Both the position numbers and the translations under genes were made by a program. Below the pieces are notes generated by a model. That model was not told the DNA's origin. It saw only the letters and a list, made by a program, of their open reading frames with translations, and made no database searches. Shown one piece after another: positions 34,976 to 43,969 of a stretch of 64,000 nucleotides of DNA. This DNA comes from Megaustenia siamemsis (taxonomy: Eukaryota > Mollusca > Gastropoda > Stylommatophora > Ariophantidae), in assembly GCA_032433765.1 (NCBI GenBank), contig JAVIAB010000046.1:66865681-66929680 (forward strand), given 5' to 3'. The first letter of the stretch is position 1. Every line of letters begins with the position of its first letter.

Positions 34976-35103
34976 GTGTGTGTTTCCCAGATCTAGACAC
35001 CAGGTTAGAGAATCTAGGCCACTGGTATGAACGATGACGTCATAGTTTTGCAACGGGTAGACAGTCTCAGCGTCTCATAAATTCTGACTCCGGAAATGGA
35101 GAT

Positions 35104-35359
35104 GAGAGCCGCGATAGCTCAGTGGTTAGTGAACTGGACTACAAAGGACAAGGGGTAGGGTTCGATCCCAACCGACCGCTTCCGGGTTCACCCAGTCTTA
35201 AATGGGAACCGGATTCTTTTCTGGGAAAGTAAAGCAGCACGGGCGTAATACCGACCACATTACCCCAAAAATCATGTGCTGAAGGTCTGTAAAATATAGG
35301 GTCACTAACACCATATTTCCCTATACGCCACTTGGCGTGACGGGGGTACTTGACTTTTT
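35104..35359 (+). mobile_element. tRNA-derived SINE, copy 2, full length with target duplication
   Basis: A 256-bp body with box A (TAGCTCAGTGGTTAGTG) and box B (GGTTCGATCCC), a central region with CTGGGAAAGTAAAGCAGC, and a TTTTT end. It is flanked by perfect 10-bp direct repeats, AAATGGAGAT, at 35094-35103 and 35360-35369. It is the same family as 33422-33764, in opposite orientation. Confidence 0.85.
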
Positions 35360-35565
35360 AAATGGAGATCACCTTGATACTCCACACACATCCAAATGTC
35401 TAAATTGATTGATCGTCTTTTGTCTACAAAACTGTCATTTTCAATGTCAAAAGTACAGAAAGTTGGACATAATGTCGCGGATTCAAGTCAGAGGTCTGGT
35501 CGTTTCTGTTTCTTCTAGAACAACAAACTCTCACATTGATCTACATATCATGAGGCATGCCACGG

Positions 35566-35890
35566 AGCGACTAGGTGGGTACAGCACCAGATACGTGACA
35601 GGAAGTGTCAGGCACGGAGCGACTAGGTGGGTACAGCACCAGATACGTGACAGGAAGTGTCAGGCACGGAGCGACTAGGTGGGTACAGCACCAGATACGT
35701 AACAGGAAGTGTCAGGCACGGAGCGACTAGGTGGGTACAGCACCAGATACGTGACAGGAAGTGTCAGGCACGGAGCGACTAGGTGGGTACAGCACCAGCT
35801 ACGTGACAGGAAGTGTCAGGCACGGAGCGATTAGGTGGGTACAGCACCAGCTACGTGACAGGAAGTGTCAGCCACGGAGCGACTAGGTGG
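35566..35890. repeat. 52-bp minisatellite, about 6 copies
   Basis: Units with CACGGAGCGACTAGGTGGGT and TACGTGACAGGAAGTGTCAG, passing directly into the next array. Confidence 0.9.
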
Positions 35891-38760
35891 GTCTAGTGAT
35901 TGAGGTCAGTGATCAGCTGTCTACAGGTCTAGCCATTGAAGTCAGCGATCAGCTGTCAACAGGTCTAGCCATTGAAGTCAGCGATCAGCTGTCAACAGGT
36001 CTAGCCATTGAAGTCAGCGATCAGCTGTCAACAGGTCTAGCCATTGAAGTCAGCGATCAGCTGTCAACAGATCTAGCCATTGAAGTCAGCGATCAGCTGT
36101 CAACAGGTCTAGCCATTGAGGTCAGCGATCAGCTGTCTACAGGTCTAGCCAATGAGGTCAGCGATCAGCTGTCTACAGATCTAGCCATTGAAGTCAGCGA
36201 TCAGCTGTCTACAGGTCTAGACATTGAGGTCAGCGATCAGCTGTCTACAGGTATAGTCATTGAGGTCAGCGAACAGCTGTCTACAGGTCTAGACATTGAG
36301 GTCAGCGATCAGCTGTACAGGTCTAGCCATTGAGGTCAGCGATCAGCTGTCTACAGGTCTAGTGATTGAGGTCAATGATCAGCTGTCTACAGGTCTAGAT
36401 ATTAAGGTCAGCAATCAGCTATTTACAGGTCTAGTGATTGAGGTCAATGATCAGCTGTCTACATGTCTAGCCATTGAGATCAGCGATCAGCTGTCTACAG
36501 GTGTAGTGATTGAGGTCAGCGATCAGCTGTACAGGTCTAGTCATTGAGGTCAATGATCAGCTGTCTACAGGTCTAGCCATTGAAGTCAGCGATCAGCTGT
36601 CAACAGGTCTAGCCATTGAAGTCAGCGATCAGCTGTCAACAGGTCTAGCCATTGAAGTCAGCGATCAGCTGTCAACAGGTCTAGCCATTGAAGTCAGCGA
36701 TCAGCTGTCAACAGATCTAGCCATTGAAGTCAGCGATCAGCTGTCAACAGGTCTAGCCATTGAGGTCAGCGATCAGCTGTCTACAGGTCTAGCCATTGAG
36801 GTCAGCGATCAGCTGTCTACAGATCTAGCCATTGAAGTCAGCGATCAGCTGTCTACAGGTCTAGACATTGAGGTCAGCGATCAGCTGTCTACAGGTATAG
36901 TCATTGAGGTCAGCGAACAGCTGTCTACAGGTCTAGACATTGAGGTCAGCGATCAGCTGTACAGGTCTAGCCATTGAGGTCAGCGATCAGCTGTCTACAG
37001 GTCTAGTGATTGAGGTCAATGATCAGCTGTCTACAGGTCTAGATATTAAGGTCAGCAATCAGCTGTTTACAGGTCTAGTGATTGAGGTCAATGATCAGCT
37101 GTCTACATGTCTAGCCATTGAGATCAGCGATCAGCTGTCTACAGGTGTAGTGATTGAGGTCAGCGATCAGCTGTACAGGTCTAGTCATTGAGGTCAATGA
37201 TCAGCTGTCTACAGGTCTAGTGATTGAGGTCAATGATCAGCTGTCTACATGTCTAGCCATTGAGGTCAGCGATCAGCTGTCTACAGGTGTAGTGATTGAG
37301 GTCAGCGATCAGCTGTACAGGTCTAGTCATTGAGGTCAATGATCAGCTGTCTACAGGTGTAGTGATTGAGGTCAGTGATCAGCTGTCTACGAGTCTAGCC
37401 ATTGAGGTCAGTGATCAGCTGTCTACGAGTCTAGTCATTGAGGACAGCGATCAGCTGTCAACAGGTTTAGTCATTGAGGTCAACGATCAGCTGTCTACAG
37501 GTCTAGTCATTGAGGTCAACGATCAGCTGTCAACAGGTTTAGCTATTAAGATCAGCGATCAGCTGTCTACAGGTCTAGTCATTGAGGTCAACAATCAGCT
37601 GTCTACAGGTCTAGCTATTAAGGTCAGCGATCAGCTGTCTACAGGTCTAGCTATTAAGGTTAGCGATCAGCGATCAGCTGTCTACAGGTCTAGTCATTGA
37701 GGTCAACGATCAGCTGTCTACAGGTCTAGCTATTAAGGTCAGCGATCAGCTGTCTACAGGTCTAGTCATTGAGGTTAGCGATCAGCTGTCTACAGGTCTA
37801 GCTACTAAGGTCAGCGATCAGCTGTCTACAGGTCTAGTCATTGAGGTCAGCGAGCAGCTGTCTACAGGTCTAGTCATTGAGGTTAGCGATCAGCGATCAG
37901 CTGTCTACAGGTCTAGCCATTAAGGTCAGCGATCAGCTGTCTACAGGTCTAGCTATTAAGGTCAGCGATCAGCGATCAGCTGTCTACAGGTCTAGCTATT
38001 AAGGTCAACGATCAGCTGTCTACAGGTCTAGCCATTAAGGTCAACGATCAGCTGTCTACAGGTCTAGCCATTAAGGTCAGCGATCAGCTGTCAACAGGTC
38101 TAGTCATTGAGGTCAACGATCAGCTGTCTACAGGTCTAGTCATTGAGATCAACGATCAGCTGTCAACAGGTTTAGCTATTAAGATCAGCGATCAGCTGTC
38201 TACAGGTCTAGTCATTGAGGTCAACGATCAGCTGTCTACAGGTCTAGCTATTAAGGTCAGCGATCAGCTGTCTACAGGTCTAGCTATTAAGGTTAGCGAT
38301 CAGCGATCAGCTGTCTACAGGTCTAGTCATTGAGGTCAACGATCAGCTGTCTACAGGTCTAGCTATTAAGGTCAGCGATCAGCTGTCTACAGGTCTAGTC
38401 ATTGAGGTTAGCGATCAGCTGTCTACAGGTCTAGCTATTAAGGTCAGCGATCAGCTGTCTACAGGTCTAGTCATTGAGGTCAGCGATCAGCTGTCTACAG
38501 GTCTAGTCATTGAGGTTAGCGATCAGCGATCAGCTGTCTACAGGTCTAGCCATTAAGGTCAGCGATCAGCTGTCTACAGGTCTAGCTATTAAGGTCAGCG
38601 ATCAGCGATCAGCTGTCTACAGGTCTAGCTATTAAGATCAGCGATCAGCTGTCTACAGGTCTAGCCATTAAGGTCAACGATCAGCTGTCTACAGGTCTAG
38701 CCATTAAGGTCAGCGATCAGCTGTCAACAGGTCTAGCCAAGAATGTCAACGATCAGATGT
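35891..38760. repeat. 36-bp minisatellite with 0.63-0.64-kb higher-order repeats
   Basis: About 80 units with GTCTAGCCATTGAGGTCAGC and GATCAGCTGTCTACAG. Rare variants (ISCTGL-type deletions, AGCAATCAGCT, GATCAGCGATCAG) recur 644 bp apart in the first half (36296 and 36940) and about 633 bp apart in the second (37661 and 38294). This shows two separate block duplications. Confidence 0.95.
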
Positions 38761-39029
38761 TTACGGGTCGCTAGCTCCTGATTGGATCCAGGAGTTTACC
38801 CAAGATGTCTTCATCAAAGATGGGCGTGGACCAAGACGAGCGCATGTTTGAGATGTGACATGTCTCCTGGGAGTGGCTGACTAGTAACATATCGTCGGGC
38901 TGGCCAAGAGTCCGCCTCTAGTCACGGGCGGTACCACGGGCAGACCTTTCATGACTAGAAGATCTGGTCACGATTTTTTTTTCTGCAACAGTGGAAGTCT
39001 TACAGTAGTTGCTTGCTCAGTCTGATATC
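38761..39029. other. Unique spacer before the Polinton
   Basis: Non-repetitive DNA with a T-run followed by CTGCAACAG (acceptor-like, 38968-38987) but no exon in the gene's phase: a stop follows within 11 codons. No gene is called. Confidence 0.4.
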
Positions 39030-39088
39030 AGCTGTCTATGACAGGCATGAAGGAACAATGTCTATGACAGGCATGAGGGAACAATGTC
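39030..39088. repeat. 26-bp minisatellite, left of the Polinton (about 2 copies)
   Basis: TGTCTATGACAGGCATGAGG units interrupted by the element at 39089. The array resumes at 48588 and continues for about 35 copies. The last six bases, AATGTC (39083-39088), are the target duplication. Confidence 0.9.
39083..39088. other. Left target-site duplication AATGTC
   Basis: The six bases before the element's AGTAGTATAG terminus match the six bases after its CTATACTACT terminus (48582-48587). They lie in the 26-bp minisatellite unit (AACAATGTCTATG). Confidence 0.9.
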
Positions 39089-39713
39089 AGTAGTATAGTA
39101 TGTCAATTAGGACGGATAAAAGTGCCTTTGAAGGCACCTAAATCCTTATATAAATAGTCTACCCGTACATCGAGGCACATTTTTTGGTGCCGTTTTTCCT
39201 TATATGAGAGTCTTCATTTTTTCTTATATGAGAGTCTACCCGCCCATTTTGGTTCCGGTGACCTCTCGTTGACCTCTCGTTGACCTCTCGTGGTGTTGTG
39301 AAGGCGTCGAAACGCAGATAAATCCTTATATAAATAGTCTACACGCAGATCGAGGCACAATTTTTGGTGCCGTTTTTCCTTATATGAGAGTCTACCCGCC
39401 CCTTTTTGTTCCGGTCGTGGTGGTGGTGGTGGTGGTGGTGACCTCCCGGTGACCTCCCGCTGCGGTGGTGTTGTGAAGGGGTGGTGAAGGGGTGGTGAAG
39501 GGGCGGCGGTGGTATCATAACTTTCATATTCTTTGTACTTTCAATGGTTCCGTAACTTTCATAAATCTATTCTTTCTTTATACTCTCATTCAATAAAAAC
39601 AGTGACAAGTTTATTTATTGTTTTTAAAAACTTCCTTTAGAATTAAAGGTAACAGCTTAGGCCGTTATACACGCTACACGCCAAATGCGAAACACAGCGT
39701 TAATTAAGCGAGA

Positions 39714-40191
39714 GATCAAAGAGTTCCCGGTAGGCGCGCAGCAAGGGGCCGCAAGATCAAAGAGTTCACGGTAGGCGCGAGGCGACCTCGCGCAGCGAGG
39801 GAGCCGCGTTTAACGTTAAGCGCGATCAAAGAATCCGCCTCCCGTATGAACATCAAAGAATCTGCCTCCCGTGGTGAAATATCCGTCGCCGGTAAGTGTT
39901 CATCAGGAGAATCATTTAACAGGGGAATTTTACGATACCGATGTTTTAATGTGAGACGCTTGGGGGTAATTAATATCTTTGCGCTGGTTCGTGTTCAAAG
40001 ACCGTGTTTCGCTGTGAAAAGTTTTGATTAAATGTTGAGGGCCAGACTGGCCAGGGCTACGTTAATAACTTTTTATCATCTGAAGATTAGAATACCACTT
40101 ATCAGGGGAATTTTAGTGGGTGGTTGTTTTAATGTGGGATGTTTAGGGAAAATTAATATGGTTGTACTGGAGAGTACTTGATCGATCAAAG
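39714..40191 (+). promoter_or_regulatory. Cluster of TCF/LEF-like GATCAAAG motifs in the left TIR
   Basis: GATCAAAG occurs at 39714-39721, 39755-39762, 39824-39831 and 40184-40191, with ATCAAAG at 39852-39858. The last GATCAAAG lies 13 bp upstream of the TATA box. Its complement CTTTGATC is the known TCF/LEF consensus core. The same cluster is mirrored in the right TIR (for example CTTTGATC at 47443-47450). Binding is inference; the repetition of the motif is seen. Confidence 0.45.
39775..39800. other. Overlapping alternative hairpins in the TIR
   Basis: GCGCGAGG-CGA-CCTCGCGC (39775-39793) is a perfect 8-bp stem with a 3-nt loop. Its right arm also forms CCTCGC-GCA-GCGAGG (39786-39800). The two folds are mutually exclusive. 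The same structure is present in the right TIR. A role in replication initiation or integrase binding is possible but unproven. Confidence 0.5.
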
Positions 40192-40203
40192 AGGTTAGAA
40201 CTG

Positions 40204-40333
40204 TATATAAGTAGATCCAAGCAGCCAGGATTTTATTCTCACTCTCTGAAGCAGTTTCAACGAGTGTCTTGGCTGTAACGCAAGCAAGAGTGTGCTTGGC
40301 TGTACAAGTAATTTTTCTTTACAAATCGTAAGT
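40204..40333 (+). promoter_or_regulatory. Inward-facing TIR promoter and leader with 5' splice site
   Basis: TATATAAG (40204-40211) is followed about 35 bp later by TTCTCACTCTC, a plausible initiator, and then by about 90 bp without an ATG. GTAAGT at 40328-40333 is a consensus donor, so the capsid/ATPase transcripts may start with a non-coding exon. A mirror copy in the right TIR (TATA at 47423-47430, donor at 47301-47306, minus strand) would transcribe antisense into the element. Confidence 0.6.
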
Positions 40334-40448
40334 AGAACCTTATTTCATAGATTCTATACTGTCATTTATTTTAATTTAACAAAATAATTTAAAATTAAAT
40401 AAATTAAAACAACTCAAATAAAAATCAAACAAATATGCTCTTTTTATA

Positions 40449-41057
40449 ATGTTTATTTTCACACTGACTGCTCTTATTGCTGGTCCCACCGGTTGTGGAA
40501 AAACTGTATTTGTTCAAAAGTTTCTACAGAATCTACAAGAGCTAGTTGTCCCCGTACCCGAGGAAGTTATATGGTGTTACGGGGAATGGCAACCAATATA
40601 CGAGACTATGGAGAAAGTGAGATTTATCGAGGGTCTACCAGATATCGATAACTTGGAAGGGGGTAAGAAGAGAAGACTCATCATCCTCGATGACTTGATG
40701 TCAGAAACAGATGAGAGGGTGACAAAATTATTCACCAAAGGTAGTCATCACAGAGATATGAGCGTGATCTACATTGTTCAAAATCTATTTGGAAAAAATA
40801 AGGAACATCGAACTATAAGCCTCAATACTCATTATATAGTCCTTTTCAAGAATCCAAGAGACGGAAGTCAAATTACAAATCTGGCTAAGCAAATGTACCC
40901 TGGTCAAGTGGCGTACCTCCAAGAGAGTTTTAAGGACGCGACAGCGTCTCCCCACTGTTATTTGCTGGTAGACCTTCGACAGGAAACACCGGATCATCTG
41001 AGGCTGAGAACAAAGATATTTCCAGGGGAGAGACAAATCGTCTACGTTCCAAAGTAA
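40449..41057 (+). CDS. FtsK/HerA-type (A32-like) packaging ATPase
   Basis: A 202-residue P-loop ATPase that in Polintons and related viruses pumps DNA into the preformed capsid. The Walker A GPTGCGKT is at residues 12-19 and Walker B LIILDD at 77-82. WCYGEWQP and the stretch around QNLFGK (sensor region) are typical of the invertebrate Polinton ATPase. The only in-frame ATG (40449) lies inside the left TIR, with just 11 residues before Walker A and an in-frame stop at 40419. The amino end is short for the family, so an upstream spliced exon is possible given the GTAAGT donor at 40328. It is the first gene of the rightward cluster and ends 4 bp before the next ATG. Confidence 0.9.
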   Translation: MFIFTLTALIAGPTGCGKTVFVQKFLQNLQELVVPVPEEVIWCYGEWQPIYETMEKVRFIEGLPDIDNLEGGKKRRLIILDDLMSETDERVTKLFTKGSHHRDMSVIYIVQNLFGKNKEHRTISLNTHYIVLFKNPRDGSQITNLAKQMYPGQVAYLQESFKDATASPHCYLLVDLRQETPDHLRLRTKIFPGERQIVYVPK

Positions 41058-41061
41058 TAGA

Positions 41062-41385
41062 ATGGAAGCTTCACTTAGACGACACGGTGAAATGTTGAAA
41101 TGTCTGCGCTCAGCCACGCCGAGTGGTTTAAGAGCCATATTGAAAACGGCCTCTCCAGAACTCATTCGCTTTTTATGTGAGTGTTGTCATAACATATTAA
41201 AAGGTAATGTTAGACTCACTAAGCATCAGAAGAGCGAGCTACGTCGACACAAGAACAAGCTGAGATTCCTCACTAAAAAGAAACCGAATCTTACGCAGAG
41301 GAAAGCAATTCTACAAACTGGTGGATTCATAGGTGCTTTGATCAAGCCTATATTAAGTGTTCTAGGTGGTGTATTAGGTCTGTAA
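41062..41385 (+). CDS. Small basic Polinton protein with hydrophobic C-terminus
   Basis: A 107-residue protein. Residues 30-50 are helical and Cys-rich (FLCECCHNIL), residues 50-85 are strongly Lys/Arg-rich, and residues 87-107 form a Gly-rich hydrophobic tail (TGGFIGALIKPILSVLGGVL). This architecture recurs next to the ATPase in invertebrate Polintons and adintovirus-like elements. It is reminiscent of small membrane-active or core proteins. Its function is not established; DNA condensation or membrane disruption are both plausible. It follows the ATPase by 4 bp and precedes the next ATG by 2 bp, consistent with translation from a shared transcript. Confidence 0.7.
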   Translation: MEASLRRHGEMLKCLRSATPSGLRAILKTASPELIRFLCECCHNILKGNVRLTKHQKSELRRHKNKLRFLTKKKPNLTQRKAILQTGGFIGALIKPILSVLGGVLGL

Positions 41386-41387
41386 TC

Positions 41388-41837
41388 ATGGCCAAGAAAA
41401 TGATTTTGATGGATCCTCGGTTATTAGAGGGTTTGAAACAGACTTCCACGTATACACCACCCGAGGCGATCAATGATAACTTGAGAGATTTAGACGATGA
41501 AATGCAACGTATCTTAGACCGTAACGATTTAGCCCCTGCTGATAAGGCCAGAGTGTACCAACGTACTTTGCAACAGTATTTAACTAGAATGGAGCAGTAT
41601 AAACGACGTCCTTTGGGATCAGTCGATCTCATTCAACATAACTCGTCAACAGAAAGAATACCTTCTCCTCCACCTTCGCCACCACCAGTCGATGTGCAAC
41701 CAGAACAAGCCAAGGTACCCGAAACCCCAAAGACAAGTAATGAAAACACTTCACGGCTAACCTCGTATAAATTGAGGTCCAAAAGAAAAAAGTCCAAAAT
41801 CCCAACACCAAAATGGGAAAGGTGGTCAAAGTATTGA
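41388..41837 (+). CDS. Conserved Polinton accessory protein, coiled-coil plus Pro-rich linker
   Basis: A 149-residue protein. Residues 1-75 are acidic/helical (MDPRLLEGL, then a predicted coiled coil through VYQRTLQQYLTRMEQY), residues 88-105 are Pro-rich (IPSPPPSPPPVD), and the C-terminus is Lys/Arg-rich with RSKRKKSK, a likely nuclear signal or DNA-binding tail. Similar small proteins lie just before the integrase in related invertebrate elements. No enzymatic motif is visible and the function is unknown. Its last 25 bases overlap the integrase start in another frame. Confidence 0.65.
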   Translation: MAKKMILMDPRLLEGLKQTSTYTPPEAINDNLRDLDDEMQRILDRNDLAPADKARVYQRTLQQYLTRMEQYKRRPLGSVDLIQHNSSTERIPSPPPSPPPVDVQPEQAKVPETPKTSNENTSRLTSYKLRSKRKKSKIPTPKWERWSKY

Positions 41838-42880
41838 GACATTATTACTTTGACCCTAATCAACCAGGGTCGTATAGTGGTGCAAGAGCCTTGCAACGTA
41901 ACACCAAAGTAGGAATTAAAGAGATCAATCGTTGGTTGAGTCACCAGGATACCTATACCCTTCATAAACCGATTCGACATAAATTTGAACGGCGTCCGAT
42001 TATAACGAGTGGACCCAAACAACAATACCAAGCAGACTTAATCGATTTAAGACATTTGAAAAAACACAATGATGGGTACTCCTATTTGGTTTCTTGTGTG
42101 GATGTTTTCAGTAAATTAGCGTGGGCCGTCCCAATACGAACAAAAACGGGGAAATCATTAGTGGAGGCTGTTGGTAAAATATTTATCGATGGGAAACCTG
42201 CGAGTCTTCAAACCGACAAGGGGTCAGAGTTTCTGAACAAAACATTTCAGAAATTTCTCGAAGACAACAATATTCACTTTTTCACCACCCAGAATGAAGA
42301 TATTAAGGCTGCTGTTGTGGAACGTTTTAACAGGACTCTGAAACAAAGGATGTGGCGATATTTTACGAAATCCAATCGACTTTGTTATGTACATGTGCTA
42401 CCCGCCCTACTTCGAAGTTATAATCATTCGTACCACAGAAGTATAAAAATGGCACCGGTCGACGTTAGCAGAGACAATCAAGAACAAGTGTGGAACACGT
42501 TGTATAACAAACACAACTTGAAATTTGAAAGACCCCTGTATAAGGCTGGTGATCGAGTTAGAATGGTCCTGGGCAGAGCTAATTTTAAAAAGGGTTATGC
42601 CCCAGCTTGGACGGAGGAACTCTTTACCATCAGTCGAGTAACTGAAACAAAACCCGTTACATATGTGCTAAAAGATGATAAGGGTGATGAAATAGAGGGG
42701 TCATTTTACACCCAAGAAATTCAAAAGGTTGGAGACAAGAATGAGTACAGGGTCGAGAGGGTTATAACCCAACGTCGCACGTCATTGGGACGAAAAGAGA
42801 GTTTAGTCAAGTGGTTTGGTTATGATTCCTCATTCAACAGTTGGATACCGACCAAGGACATTGTCAGATACAAAAACTAG
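41813..42880 (+). CDS. Retroviral-like DDE integrase with C-terminal chromodomain
   Basis: A 355-residue integrase that inserts the element's linear DNA and makes the 6-bp target duplication. The rve core spans about residues 68-215, with the catalytic triad Asp75 (QADLIDL), Asp135 (LQTDKGSEF) and Glu170 (AAVVERFNRTLKQR). An SH3-like region (KAGDRVRMV) follows, and a chromodomain lies at about 310-352 (YRVERV, VKWFGYDSSFNSWIP). I see no clear HHCC zinc finger in the first 60 residues, which instead carry a helical DNA-binding-like segment. All catalytic residues are present and the frame is intact. Chromodomains can guide integration to modified histones. Confidence 0.93.
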   Translation: MGKVVKVLRHYYFDPNQPGSYSGARALQRNTKVGIKEINRWLSHQDTYTLHKPIRHKFERRPIITSGPKQQYQADLIDLRHLKKHNDGYSYLVSCVDVFSKLAWAVPIRTKTGKSLVEAVGKIFIDGKPASLQTDKGSEFLNKTFQKFLEDNNIHFFTTQNEDIKAAVVERFNRTLKQRMWRYFTKSNRLCYVHVLPALLRSYNHSYHRSIKMAPVDVSRDNQEQVWNTLYNKHNLKFERPLYKAGDRVRMVLGRANFKKGYAPAWTEELFTISRVTETKPVTYVLKDDKGDEIEGSFYTQEIQKVGDKNEYRVERVITQRRTSLGRKESLVKWFGYDSSFNSWIPTKDIVRYKN

Positions 42881-42882
42881 AG

Positions 42883-43161
42883 ATGGTGGAAGAAGGTGAA
42901 TCGTTTGAAGATCCTGTTTTGCGAACCCTGAGCTCTGGCGGGGAGAGAACCTCGCTCTGGCCAGTATTTGGGAAACTATTCCCCCGTTTAGAGATTGTCT
43001 TTATGTGTCAAATGCTTGTTATATATGCCGTTGTCGCGGTCTCGCTGTTCAATCTGTCCACTGAAAAGCCAGACGCGAAGGACGGAAAACTGTGGATCGC
43101 CCTACTGAGCAGTTGTTTAGGTTACATGCTCCCGAATCCAAAGTTGGAGACGAAAAGGTGA
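42883..43161 (+). CDS. Small two-segment membrane protein
   Basis: A 92-residue protein starting at the ATG at 42883, 2 bp after the integrase stop. A TTG 42 bp upstream would extend it, but there is no reason to prefer that. A clear membrane helix covers residues 38-58 (IVFMCQMLVIYAVVAVSLFN) and a shorter hydrophobic stretch covers 71-84, with the motif LSSCLGYMLPNP near the end. That motif is a recurring signature of a small protein located between integrase and penton in invertebrate Polintons. Function is unknown; a virion or host-membrane role is likely. Confidence 0.7.
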   Translation: MVEEGESFEDPVLRTLSSGGERTSLWPVFGKLFPRLEIVFMCQMLVIYAVVAVSLFNLSTEKPDAKDGKLWIALLSSCLGYMLPNPKLETKR

Positions 43162-43171
43162 ATAGAGGAAA

Positions 43172-43969
43172 ATGAGTTTTTATGTCACGTTACCCAGCAA
43201 TGCTTCTATGGATATTTTTAAGGAAAATAACCCCGGCCACTTTTTCGTCAAGCTTCCTCAGACCATTGATATTACAACACAATATGAGATTGCGCTGGTC
43301 GAGATACAGTTTCCGCTAAATTATTTCAATGTAATAGAGGGTGATGTCTGGATTCGATACGAATCTCTCGCTAACGACGATATTTGCGACGCTAGATTTT
43401 ATTTCAACGTGACATTGGAGCCTGGGTTATACACGAAACCCGATGCGTTCATCGGCGCGTTGAATGCGTCGATCATAAAAGCGGAGGATGAGTCGAACGG
43501 GGATGTGAAAGGGAAAAAAATGAGATTCATTTACGCAAAAGAGGTGAATAAAGCCATCTTGAAACTTTACGAAAAAGGAGTCAGTGTTACCATAAGCGAC
43601 ACTTTGAAAAACATGTTAGCCTTCCCCACGACCTCAATAGCAGACACGGCTCCCGATATCTTCAGCGTGGGTGAAATGGACTTGGAAAGTGTTGCAAAAA
43701 ATGTCTACGTCTACTGCGATCTGGTTTCACCCAGACCCGTCGGGGATGTGATGGTACCTCTCCTCAGGAGCGTGCCTGTTCTCAATAGAAATCACACCTC
43801 GGCGTTTCAGATCTACGATAAGCCTCACTACCTGCCCCTGAGTAGATTTTCCTTCGATACCGTGGAAATCCTTTTAGCCAACGAACATGGAAAAACCATT
43901 CCATTCACCAGTGGGACGTCGGTGCTAACGGTACACTTTCGAGTGAAGAAACATCTCGAGCTGGTATAA
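43172..43969 (+). CDS. Penton-like minor capsid protein (single jelly-roll)
   Basis: A 265-residue protein with the opening MSFYVTLPSNASMDIFKENN and an IALVEIQFPLNYFNV stretch typical of the minor capsid (penton) protein of Polintons and adintovirus-like elements. It would form the pentameric vertices of the icosahedral capsid. It is rich in alternating hydrophobic strands with no signal peptide or membrane segment, as expected for a jelly-roll. Its stop overlaps the next start by one base (TAATG). The assignment rests on sequence style and position next to the major capsid gene; a structure prediction would settle it. Confidence 0.8.
   Translation: MSFYVTLPSNASMDIFKENNPGHFFVKLPQTIDITTQYEIALVEIQFPLNYFNVIEGDVWIRYESLANDDICDARFYFNVTLEPGLYTKPDAFIGALNASIIKAEDESNGDVKGKKMRFIYAKEVNKAILKLYEKGVSVTISDTLKNMLAFPTTSIADTAPDIFSVGEMDLESVAKNVYVYCDLVSPRPVGDVMVPLLRSVPVLNRNHTSAFQIYDKPHYLPLSRFSFDTVEILLANEHGKTIPFTSGTSVLTVHFRVKKHLELV

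Larger units (their letters stand above)
39089..40467 (+). repeat. Left terminal inverted repeat of the Polinton (1,379 bp)
   Basis: Reverse complement of 47167-48581. The copies differ by about 36 bp in the number of GGTGACCTCCCG units and the GGT run, and by rare single bases (for example TTATACACG against TTACACACG near 39667). Contents outside-in: a hairpin GTGCCTT-TG-AAGGCAC (39122-39137); a directly repeated block with TATATAAATAG (39147 and 39327); a GGT-rich stretch (about 39418-39510); a GC-rich zone with overlapping hairpins (39775-39800) and GATCAAAG motifs; then a promoter with TATA box (40204) and a 5' splice site (40328). The ATPase ATG (40449) lies inside it. A 61-codon frame at 39846 recurs in both TIRs but shows no sign of being coding. 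Confidence 0.92.

Noticed and set aside
35104..35180. A true tRNA gene from box A and box B
   Set aside because: No acceptor stem closing and followed by a SINE body with target duplications; tRNA-derived SINE instead.
38968..39020. T-rich tract with CTGCAACAG as an exon start
   Set aside because: In the gene's phase the frame stops within about 11 codons and lacks the cysteine pattern.
39846..40031. 61-codon frame present in both TIRs
   Set aside because: Duplicated only because the TIR is; overlaps GATCAAAG motifs, no family, no better than chance for that length.
41629..42031. Minus-strand frames inside Polinton genes
   Set aside because: Shadows of the integrase and accessory genes, which have clear motifs on the + strand.
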